A stretch of DNA of 64,000 nt from a bacterium BMS3Bbin10. Lineage in GTDB: Bacteria > Pseudomonadota > Alphaproteobacteria > Rhizobiales > Methyloligellaceae. Position numbers and translations under genes: made by a program. Location: positions 33,932-97,931 of the forward strand of contig BDTT01000113.1 in NCBI GenBank assembly GCA_002897995.1. Direction: 5' to 3'. Positions within the stretch are counted from its first letter, which is position 1; the number at the start of each line of letters is the position of its first letter. A model generated the notes under the pieces. The model made no database searches, was not told the DNA's origin, and was given only the letters and a program-made list of their open reading frames with translations. Below are positions 32,776-40,031 of the stretch, in pieces.

Positions 32776-33939
32776 TTAATTCGTATTCGCTACGGCAGGC
32801 AGCGGCGCATAGGGAGGAAGTTTCGGTGTCGGAATCTTGATCTCCTCGCCACTCAGCGATTCCAGGAAGGCAATCAGATCTTCCTTCTCCTTGTCGCCCA
32901 GCTTCAGCGGCTTCAGGAGTTTCGCCTTGTTCTTCGCCATGGTGCCGTCGGTGAACTCGTTGGACCCGCCTCCCGCATTGTAGAATTCGACGATTTCATC
33001 GAAATCGAAGAAGGAGCCATTGTGCATGAATGGCGCCGTGTAGGCGGTGTAGCGCAACGGAGCCGTGCGGAATTTGCCCAAGTCGGATTTCTGCTTGGTC
33101 CTGTAATAGAGCCCCGCATCATCCTTGATCTTGCGGTACATTTCCTCGGTCACGCCCTTGGCGTACTGCTCGTAGCGGAAGGTGACCTGGGCCATGCCGT
33201 TATCCAGCCATTCCTCGGCGCGCGGAACGCCAAGGTTGTAATATTTCTGGTCGCTCAGCAGCGGACCGTTATGGCACTCGACGCACCTGGCCTTGCCCTG
33301 GAACAGCTTGAGGCCGCGTTTCTGCTGTTTCGTCAGCGCGTCCTTGTCGCCGCGCATATATTTGTCGAACGGCGTATTGTTGTGAATCATCGTCCGCTCG
33401 AAGGCGGCGATCGCCTTCCAGGCGTTGTTCACCTTGGGCCAGTCGTCGCCGAACACCTCGTTGAAGCGCTTGACATATTCGGGGATAAAGGCGAGCCGCG
33501 CCTCGATCATGTCCCGCTCGCCGTTGCCGGATATCGCGCCCAGCGCCGCGCTCGGCGCCTGCTTTTCAAGCGATCCGGAAGAGCCGGCCCAGAACAGCTT
33601 GCCGAGATAAGCGGAGTTGACGACCGTCTGGCTGTTGCGCCAGTGGACCACGCCCGGATAGCCGCGCGATAGCGGATCGTTGAAGCCCCAGCCCTGTTTC
33701 TGCGCATGGCAATCGGCGCAGGAAACGGATGCGTCGCCGCCGATACGCGTATCGAAGAACAACAGCTTGCCAAGTTCAATTTTCTCCGGGGTTTGCTTGT
33801 TATCGAGTGGAATCGGTGGCGGCCCGAGGGCGGCCAGCGGTGGGTTCACATCGGCTGACGCGGGGGATCCAAGCCCTAGGCCCGCGAGGCCGAAGGAAGT
33901 TGCGATGATCGCGAGGGATAGTGTCTTGCCCTTTTTCAT
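32776..33939 (-). CDS. Di-heme cytochrome c peroxidase (IdrP-like)
   Basis: This 387-residue MauG/CcpA-family protein has a signal peptide (LAIIATSFGLAGLGLGSPASA), a peroxidatic-domain heme at SCADCHAQ (C74, C77, H78) and a high-potential heme at RCVECHNG (C219, C222, H223). It also carries the family motifs LGKLLFFDTRIGGDASVSC and YTAPFMHNGSFFDFDEIVEFYNAGG. It reduces H2O2 in the periplasm. In iodate reducers two such proteins (IdrP1, IdrP2) are encoded with IdrAB and are thought to remove peroxide formed during turnover. The rieske gene follows after 14 nt. Confidence 0.87.
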   Translation of the reverse strand: MKKGKTLSLAIIATSFGLAGLGLGSPASADVNPPLAALGPPPIPLDNKQTPEKIELGKLLFFDTRIGGDASVSCADCHAQKQGWGFNDPLSRGYPGVVHWRNSQTVVNSAYLGKLFWAGSSGSLEKQAPSAALGAISGNGERDMIEARLAFIPEYVKRFNEVFGDDWPKVNNAWKAIAAFERTMIHNNTPFDKYMRGDKDALTKQQKRGLKLFQGKARCVECHNGPLLSDQKYYNLGVPRAEEWLDNGMAQVTFRYEQYAKGVTEEMYRKIKDDAGLYYRTKQKSDLGKFRTAPLRYTAYTAPFMHNGSFFDFDEIVEFYNAGGGSNEFTDGTMAKNKAKLLKPLKLGDKEKEDLIAFLESLSGEEIKIPTPKLPPYAPLPAVANTN

Positions 33940-33949
33940 TGCCTTGTTC

Positions 33950-35059
33950 CTAATTCCTCTTGTTCAGCCAATCTTTGATCGCCGTGTAATTCACGTTGAT
34001 CTTTTCTTTCCAGACATGCTCCGGCCCGGTCAGGGGCTCTCCTGAAAGGGACTTCAGGAAGACCACCAGATTGGCCTGTTCTTCCCTGCTCAGGTTGAGC
34101 GGTTTGATGCGCGGATCCTTGTTGGGATCACTGCCGCCGCCCCGGTTGTAGAAGGCGACAACGTCTTCCAGCGTCTTGATCATGCCGTTGTGCATATAGG
34201 GCGCCGTCTGGGTCAGCTCGCGGAGCGTCGGCGTCATGAATTTGCCGATATCCGTGCCGTCCGACTTGTGGGTGCGGACGTGAGCTCCGACATCGCGGCG
34301 GATATTCATGTAATTCTCGATGCCCATGAACATGCTGAACGACACATAGGTGATATGCCGCATGGGATTCGACCAGATTTCCGGATTTTCAGGCACACCC
34401 GTATTATGCGCCTTGTCGTCGGAAAACCTCGGTCCGGAGTGGCATGCGGCGCAGCCGGCCTTGCCCTTGAACAAATCGAAGCCGCTCTTGGCGGCGTCCG
34501 ACAGATTTCCGGTATCGAAGGGCGCGCCCCGTGAGGTGAGGGTTTTCAGATACTCGGGAATCGCCTTGCGGATAGAGCCGTTGGAGGGTTCGCCGTAACC
34601 CGCCTCCTTGAACATCTTCACATAGATCGGGTCCTGTTTGACGCGCTCCTGCATCAGGCGCATGTCCATGTTCATGGAGTAGGTCTCGGTGATCGATTCG
34701 CGCGTTACGTCATTGAGGTTGGTGCCGATCCGCCCGTCATGGAACCACGCCGCTTTTTGCGCGGTGTTAATAAGCGTCGGCGTGTTCCGGAAGCCATCCG
34801 ACCCCGGATAGGCCTTGGACAGCGCCAGGCCGTCAGCAAATCCTTTTGCCGGAATATGGCATGTGGAACAACTGATTGCGGCGTCACCGGACAGCCGCGG
34901 ATCGAAAAACAGCCGCTTGCCCAGAGCTGCTTTTTTTGCGTCGACCTTCATCTGCTTCACGGGACCGAAATCACTCGCCAATACCGGCGATGCGGCAATT
35001 GCGACGCCCACCGCCAAGGCGATGCGCCAACCAATTCCCGACGAAATTCTTCTATTCAT
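33950..35059 (-). CDS. Di-heme cytochrome c peroxidase (IdrP-like), second copy
   Basis: The product is 369 residues from the ATG at 35059 (GGAAGGG upstream); the ORF-track start at 35122 adds residues lacking signal character. It has a signal peptide, hemes at SCSTCHIP (C64, C67, H68) and GCAACHSG (C203, C206, H207), and the motif TAPYMHNGMIKTLEDVVAFYN. It shares the family fold with the next gene but is clearly diverged from it, so the pair is not a recent duplication. It is the first large gene of the operon downstream of the SARP-type repeats. Confidence 0.87.
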   Translation of the reverse strand: MNRRISSGIGWRIALAVGVAIAASPVLASDFGPVKQMKVDAKKAALGKRLFFDPRLSGDAAISCSTCHIPAKGFADGLALSKAYPGSDGFRNTPTLINTAQKAAWFHDGRIGTNLNDVTRESITETYSMNMDMRLMQERVKQDPIYVKMFKEAGYGEPSNGSIRKAIPEYLKTLTSRGAPFDTGNLSDAAKSGFDLFKGKAGCAACHSGPRFSDDKAHNTGVPENPEIWSNPMRHITYVSFSMFMGIENYMNIRRDVGAHVRTHKSDGTDIGKFMTPTLRELTQTAPYMHNGMIKTLEDVVAFYNRGGGSDPNKDPRIKPLNLSREEQANLVVFLKSLSGEPLTGPEHVWKEKINVNYTAIKDWLNKRN

Positions 35060-35122
35060 CGCTAAACCCTTCCAAAAAAGAATGACCGCACCGAAAAACA
35101 CTCTCTTCGCGTTTTCGGGCAT

Positions 35123-35332
35123 CTAGCCATCCGTTTCCGCCTTATCCTTCGCCGGTAGGGGAACGCCACTGATGCGTTCCAAAAACTCCTTCATTTCCGA
35201 CAGGCTCTGGAAGTAAGTTTCCTCTTCCCCCTGAACATGCCGAATGTGTCCGCGCCAGATCGGATTGTCTGCCGACTCCCCTTCCAGCCAGATACGCACT
35301 ACGAACGACCCTTGTGTTCCTGGACCGACCAT
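35123..35332 (-). CDS. Small hypothetical protein leading the iodate-reductase-like operon
   Basis: About 69 residues from ATG 35332: MVGPGTQGSFVVRIWLEGES, then IWRGHIRHVQGEEETYFQSL and MKEFLERISGVPLP. The pattern (strand, WRG.I.HV..GE..YF, helix) is a small alpha/beta domain I have seen only as unknown-function proteins. The ORF-track start at 35488 would place coding sequence across the direct-repeat operator, so I prefer 35332 (GGAAG upstream); 35383 is an alternative. It sits first in the operon, 63 nt before the peroxidase gene. Confidence 0.6.
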   Translation of the reverse strand: MVGPGTQGSFVVRIWLEGESADNPIWRGHIRHVQGEEETYFQSLSEMKEFLERISGVPLPAKDKAETDG

Positions 35333-35400
35333 TTTGCTTCCGCTGTTTCCTACCGGTGTCCTGCTCCGGCGGAGCAAGTCCATTGTCACCAAATCATCAA

Positions 35401-35486
35401 CCGGTAACCTCCCGGTAACACCTGCGGCACACGCGCATCCGTGCGGTTTTTCAGCAGTGTGCATCCGCCGGTAACACACCGGTGAC
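35401..35486 (-). promoter_or_regulatory. SARP-type operator: four CCGGTAAC direct repeats in two 11-bp-spaced pairs
   Basis: CCGGTAAC occurs at 35401-35408, 35412-35419 and 35468-35475, and CCGGTGAC at 35479-35486. Each pair is spaced 11 bp start to start, one helical turn. SARP/BTAD regulators are known to bind heptamer direct repeats with this spacing next to the -10 box. On the transcribed strand they read GTTACCGG toward the iodate-reductase-like operon. The gene for a PAS-SARP regulator is immediately upstream. Confidence 0.75.
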
Positions 35487-35547
35487 ACGGACGCGGATTC
35501 AGGCGGGATGGGGAAAATAGAGGGGGAAGCGGCAGGCGGTCAGAAGG

Positions 35548-36711
35548 TCAGGCGCTGTTTCTGACCTTGAGAATCCGGTCGTGGAGTTGCAGCGTCTCAT
35601 GGGTCGGTTCAAGGCCGTATTCCTCGCGCAGTTCGCGCCGCCAGGAGCGGAAATGCGATTCGGCCCAGTCCGGGCGGCCAAGGGCGACAAGGTTCTCCAT
35701 CAGGTGGCGCATAAAGTTCTCGCGGCAGGGATCGCGGAACAGCGCCGTGCGGCAAACCTGCGCAGCTTCGGAGAATTTCCGCTGATCGCCATAGCATTGC
35801 GCCAGGCCGGCCAGCATTTCCAGATGGATTTCGCGCAGACGCTCGCGTTCCCCGGCACACCAGTCGGCGTAGGGCTCGTCCTCCAGATAGTCGCCGCGGC
35901 AAAGGTCCCGGGCTTCCTCGAAATGGGCCAATGCCTCCTGCAAATCCCCATTGTGCAGCCGGTCCCAGCCGTCCGATACGAGCGTGATGAAGATATCCGA
36001 ATCAAGCCATATTGCATCGCGCCGCAGGAGATACGACTTGCCCACGGTTTCGATCGCTTCATTTTTGAAGCTGCCGGCACGCAGTTTGCTCCGCAAAAAC
36101 GAAACCGTTACCTTGAGCCGCTCCCACCCGCGATCCGGGTCGGTATCGGGCCACAACCATTCCATCAGCCGGTCGCGGTGAACCGGGCGGCCCACATGAC
36201 TGATCAGGATTTTCAGCAGGGTCGCCGCCTGTTTCCGTCTCCATTTGTCGACATCCAGTCCCGCGCCGGCGACGGCGAGAGCGAAATGCCCCAGGGCGAA
36301 TATGCGCAAAGGCTGCGACCGGGGTCCATCGGCCTTGATGGCGCCGGGAGCACGTATGAAGATGACCGCCACCGCGGCGCCATTGTCGGGATCGCGGACA
36401 TTCCCCGGCACGACCAGGGTGCTGAAACCGGCGGGGATCATGTTTCCGTCCTTGTGACGCACCCGGCAGGCCGACATCGACCATTTCTCCCCGAGCGCCA
36501 GGCAGGACTTGCCCTCGCACAATGCCGAACACAGGGGTTCGCCGCTGGTGTAGAGCGCCTGCAGGATCTGGCCGCATTTCTTGCCCAGCGCTTCCTCGGT
36601 CGAATACCCCAGGAGGCTCCGTGCGCTCGCGTTCCAGGCGACGATGCGCAGGTTTTCATCGACTGCGAATGCCGGGTCGGACGCAATCTCAACCAGATCG
36701 GTCGTTTTGAT
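35548..36711 (-). CDS. PAS-SARP/BTAD transcriptional regulator
   Basis: The frame encodes a PAS domain (AFAVDENLRIVAWNASARSL, then a Cys-rich LCSALCEGKSCLALG and VRHKDGNMIP), an OmpR-type winged helix (RRKQAATLLKILISHVGRPV, then LKVTVSFLRSKLR) and a BTAD helical domain to the C-terminus. The ORF-track start (TTG 36522) would cut the PAS domain in half. The open frame extends to 36711, where an ideal GGGAGG is followed 7 nt later by ATC. No ATG, GTG or TTG exists in frame between, so the true start is either a non-canonical ATC or an altered ATG. The SARP family activates from 11-bp direct repeats, found on both sides of this gene. Confidence 0.8.
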   Translation of the reverse strand: MKTTDLVEIASDPAFAVDENLRIVAWNASARSLLGYSTEEALGKKCGQILQALYTSGEPLCSALCEGKSCLALGEKWSMSACRVRHKDGNMIPAGFSTLVVPGNVRDPDNGAAVAVIFIRAPGAIKADGPRSQPLRIFALGHFALAVAGAGLDVDKWRRKQAATLLKILISHVGRPVHRDRLMEWLWPDTDPDRGWERLKVTVSFLRSKLRAGSFKNEAIETVGKSYLLRRDAIWLDSDIFITLVSDGWDRLHNGDLQEALAHFEEARDLCRGDYLEDEPYADWCAGERERLREIHLEMLAGLAQCYGDQRKFSEAAQVCRTALFRDPCRENFMRHLMENLVALGRPDWAESHFRSWRRELREEYGLEPTHETLQLHDRILKVRNSA

Positions 36712-37047
36712 GTCTTTTCCTCCCTTACCTCACCGCGGGACAACAGGGTGAGGCGACTAAACGTGTTTCTCTTCCGGAAACAGCAAATAGTCCAAAAGAA
36801 TGCCGGAGAAGTAAACCCTATAATCATTCTAATTGGCAATGTCCGCATTTCCCCGCCGGCGTTCCGCAAACCGGATTACGGTTCATGTTACCGGCGTGTT
36901 ACTGCTGCTTGTTACCAATTCCGCAAACGCTTTCAGCGCCGGATTACTGCGGTTTTCCGGGTGTTGCCAAAGAGAAATCAGCTCGTGGCCCGGCGCGTGC
37001 GAAACCGCACCGTGGCGGGTCGAAGAGAACAGGGACAAGGGATTATC
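36712..37047. promoter_or_regulatory. Divergent intergenic region with a GTTACCGG-type repeat array
   Basis: 336 bp between the PAS-SARP gene and the universal-stress fusion gene, with no coding potential of its own in either direction. It holds GATTACGG at 36874, GTTACCGG at 36887, GTTACTGC at 36898 and GTTACCAA at 36911 (spacings 13, 11, 13). All are in the direction of the downstream plus-strand gene, the same motif and relative orientation as the array before the iodate-reductase-like operon. Start codon context for the downstream gene is AGGGACAAGGGATTATC-ATG. Confidence 0.6.
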
Positions 37048-38727
37048 ATGACCCCACAAGCAACAGGCGCCGCGCATCAACTGGCGGATGACAGCTCCCG
37101 GACGCCGGAAGCCGCCGCGGTTACATTCAAGCGGATGCTCGTCTGCCTCGATGCATCGGATTACGCCAACCGGGCGCTGAGCGAATCCGTGCGCCTTGCC
37201 GGGTCGGCCGAAGGGACGGTCATAGGCATTCACGCCTATGCCGCCAAACTGCACGATCACCGCTTCCGTCAGATGGAAGGCGGCCTGCCCGAACGCTACC
37301 GCAAGGAGCAGGAGATGGAGAACCAGCGCGAGGTCCACGACACGCTGATCACCCGCGGGCTCGGGCTCATTTCGGACAGCTATCACGATGAAGCGCAGAT
37401 CGTGTGCGACGCCGGCGGCGTACCGCTTGAGCGCCTGAGCCCGGAAGGCAAGAATTACCGCCGTATCGTCGAAGCGGCCGCAAGCGGCGATTACGACGTC
37501 ATTGCACTGGGAGCGCATGGGCTCGGTATCGTGCCGGGGGCTTCGGTTGGCACCGTTTGCGAACGTGTCGTTCGCCGCGTCCCCATCGACGCGCTTGTGA
37601 TCCGGGACCCCGAGCGCGCCATAGGCGACGGCCCGCTGGTGGTCGGCATGGATGGCTCTCCGCGCTCCTTCGGCGCCTTGATGCTGGCTTTCGATATTGC
37701 GCGCCGCACCGGCGCGCAAGTGCATGCGGTCGCCGCCTATGATCCCTTTTACCATTATGTGGCGTTTGAGAAGATCGCCGGCGCGCTCAGCAAGGAAGCG
37801 GCTGAGGAGTTCCGCTTCAAGGAACAGGAATCGCTGCATGAGGAAATCATCGATTCCGGCATCGCGCGCATCTATCAGTCCCATCTCGACGTCGCCAAAA
37901 CCGTCGCCGGGGACGAGGGCGTGGAACTGACGACGGAGCTGCTGGAAGGCAAGCCCTACCAGACGATCATCAAATATCTGCATCAGGTGAACGCCAGCCT
38001 GCTGCTGGTCGGCAAGACGGGTGTCCATGCCGATCCGGACCTCGATATCGGCGGCACGTCGGAGAACCTGCTCCGCAAGGCGCCCTGCCATATCTGGCTC
38101 GGGCAGAACACCTATACGCCGCCCTTCGAGGCGGTGGCGCGCGAGACCATCACCTGGACCGAGGAAGCCGAGGTGAAGATGGAAAACGTGCCGGAGACGG
38201 CACGCTCCATGGTCCGCATCGCAATATTGCGGCTGGCGCAGGAAAGCGGCCACACGGTCATCACATCGAATTTGATTGATGAGGCAACCGCGCGCTTTTG
38301 TCCTGATCGCGGCGGACGCATGGAAACGCACAACCCCACTCCCTGGTCGAAAGAGGCCAAGGTCCTGCTCGACAAGATCGGCGATCCGATGGCGGCGCCC
38401 AGCGTTCGTCTTCGGGCCGAGAAACGCGCCCGCCGCGAGAATTCAGACACGGTTGAAGCGGATCATGTGCGCCCCTTCCTCGAAGAGGGGGCGGCGGAAA
38501 CTCCGGACTGGGAGACCGCGGCCCTGGCGCGTTTGTCGCGTGTGCCGGAAATGGTGCGCGGAGCGGTCCGGCGCCGGGCGGAAGCCTATGCCATTGAATC
38601 GGATGCGGCCCGGGTCTCGCTTGAAATCGCCGAAGAGGCGATTGCCGAATCCAGGGAAGTCATGGGCGATACGATGTGCGCCGGCGGGCACAAGCTTGGC
38701 GCGTCCTGTCCGGCCGGCGAGTCATGA
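37048..38727 (+). CDS. Tandem universal stress protein fused to two PCP_red domains
   Basis: The product is 559 residues from ATG 37048; the 1048-residue ORF-track frame upstream is antisense to the SARP gene. It holds USP domain 1 (about 28-190, FKRMLVCLDASDYANRAL), USP domain 2 (about 195-350, PLVVGMDGSPRSFGALML) and two PCP_red-type modules (TWTEEAEVKMENVPETARSM, then IAILRLAQ; and LARLSRVPEMVRGAVRRRAE). PCP_red is the C-terminal module of light-independent protochlorophyllide reductase subunit B and of some redox proteins. The gene overlaps the next by 4 nt. It likely senses or buffers the redox or heme state of the island; the mechanism is unknown. Confidence 0.8.
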   Translation: MTPQATGAAHQLADDSSRTPEAAAVTFKRMLVCLDASDYANRALSESVRLAGSAEGTVIGIHAYAAKLHDHRFRQMEGGLPERYRKEQEMENQREVHDTLITRGLGLISDSYHDEAQIVCDAGGVPLERLSPEGKNYRRIVEAAASGDYDVIALGAHGLGIVPGASVGTVCERVVRRVPIDALVIRDPERAIGDGPLVVGMDGSPRSFGALMLAFDIARRTGAQVHAVAAYDPFYHYVAFEKIAGALSKEAAEEFRFKEQESLHEEIIDSGIARIYQSHLDVAKTVAGDEGVELTTELLEGKPYQTIIKYLHQVNASLLLVGKTGVHADPDLDIGGTSENLLRKAPCHIWLGQNTYTPPFEAVARETITWTEEAEVKMENVPETARSMVRIAILRLAQESGHTVITSNLIDEATARFCPDRGGRMETHNPTPWSKEAKVLLDKIGDPMAAPSVRLRAEKRARRENSDTVEADHVRPFLEEGAAETPDWETAALARLSRVPEMVRGAVRRRAEAYAIESDAARVSLEIAEEAIAESREVMGDTMCAGGHKLGASCPAGES

Positions 38728-40031
38728 CCGGAACGGTCGAGGCCCCCTTTCTGGTGGCGCTCAACCTGACGCGCCGGTGCAATCTGAAATGCGCCCATTG
38801 CTATCTCGATGCCGGAACACTCGAGCGCGGCGACGCCGATGAACTCGCCACATCGGAAGTTTATGCGCTCCTGGACGAAATCGTGGCGCTGTCGGAAGAA
38901 ACCATGGTGGTGCTGACGGGCGGCGAGCCTCTGCTGCGCCCGGACATCATGGAAATCGCCGCCCACGCATCGGGTTTGGGTCTGATGGTGGTGATGGGCA
39001 CCAACGGCGTGCTGCTTACCGGCAAGCGGGTTGCCGCCCTCAGACAAGCCGGCGTCAGCGCGGTCGGGATCAGCGTCGATTCTCTCGACGCCGGCCATCA
39101 TGACGGATTTCGCGGCGCGCCCGGCTCATGGGCCAAGACGATTTCAGGGATAGACGCCTGCCGCCGCGCGGGCCTGATGTTTCAGGTTCACTTCTCGGTC
39201 ACCGACGACAACGCCCATGAACTGGAATCGATGATCGAGTTTTGCCGGTCTTCGGGCGCGGCCGTTCTGAATGTATTTTTTCTGGTTTGCACCGGACGCG
39301 GCGAGACCTACACCAACATTTCCCTCGAAACTTACGAAAATGTCCTGCGGCGGGTGGCGCAAGCCGCGCGCGATGAGAAGCAATTGCTCGTCCGGGCCCG
39401 CTGCGCGCCACATTTCAAGCGCATGGCTCTGGAGATGGACCCGCCGCTGCCGGTTACACTGATTCACGGCTATGAAGCCGGGGGATGTATTGCGGGCACG
39501 CGCTATTGCCGGGTCACGCCCACGGGGGGAATTACCGCCTGTCCCTATATCGAGGACTCCGTTGGCTCGGTACGCGATACGCCTTTTGCGGAAATCTGGC
39601 GCGATGCGCCCATGTTCAACGCCCTGCGCGCGCCCAAACTGGAGGGCCGCTGCGGGACTTGCGAATATTCGAAACTCTGCGGAGGATGCCGCGCCCGCCC
39701 GTTTGCCAAAACCGGCGACTTGATGGGCGAGGATTTTCTTTGCGGGTATCAGCCCGCAGGCGGCGGCACAATCGAACCCATGCTGGCGCAGAGCGGCGTT
39801 CCCTGGACCAGCGAGGCCGAAGACCGCCTGGCGCAGGTGCCCGGCTTCGTGCGCCGCTTTGTGAGGATGCGGGCCGAAACCCATGCGCGGGAAATCGGCG
39901 CCGATACCGTAACGGCGGGGCATCTGGATGAGCTCGCCAGAAGGCGGTTTGGCGATGCCCTGCCCTTCAGGCGGCCCGAGGCAATGGCGAAAGGCTCTCC
40001 CCCGCCGGCAGGCGAGAGCGGACGCAAATGA
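38724..40031 (+). CDS. NirJ/AhbD-like radical SAM protein with C-terminal PCP_red domain
   Basis: This 435-residue protein has the radical SAM 4Fe-4S motif C19-x3-C23-x2-C26 (CNLKCAHCY) and VLTGGEPLLRPD. The AhbD/NirJ-type auxiliary cluster region shows as GCIAGTRYCRVTPTGGITAC and CGTCEYSKLCGGCRARPF with a later FLCGY. Residues about 355-420 form a PCP_red module like those of the preceding gene. NirJ and AhbD modify tetrapyrrole side chains (heme d1, or Fe-coproporphyrin to heme). The start ATG overlaps the previous stop. Together with the PPOX gene next, a role in making or tailoring heme for the bd-like and c-type proteins is likely. Confidence 0.82.
   Translation: MTGTVEAPFLVALNLTRRCNLKCAHCYLDAGTLERGDADELATSEVYALLDEIVALSEETMVVLTGGEPLLRPDIMEIAAHASGLGLMVVMGTNGVLLTGKRVAALRQAGVSAVGISVDSLDAGHHDGFRGAPGSWAKTISGIDACRRAGLMFQVHFSVTDDNAHELESMIEFCRSSGAAVLNVFFLVCTGRGETYTNISLETYENVLRRVAQAARDEKQLLVRARCAPHFKRMALEMDPPLPVTLIHGYEAGGCIAGTRYCRVTPTGGITACPYIEDSVGSVRDTPFAEIWRDAPMFNALRAPKLEGRCGTCEYSKLCGGCRARPFAKTGDLMGEDFLCGYQPAGGGTIEPMLAQSGVPWTSEAEDRLAQVPGFVRRFVRMRAETHAREIGADTVTAGHLDELARRRFGDALPFRRPEAMAKGSPPPAGESGRK

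Noticed and set aside
35581-37047. N-terminal 489 residues of the 1048-residue plus-strand ORF
   Set aside because: This part is antisense to the PAS-SARP gene and crosses the operator region; the real gene starts at ATG 37048 with a ribosome-binding site.
36883-38331. 482-residue minus-strand ORF
   Set aside because: Antisense to the universal stress fusion; it also runs through the operator array.
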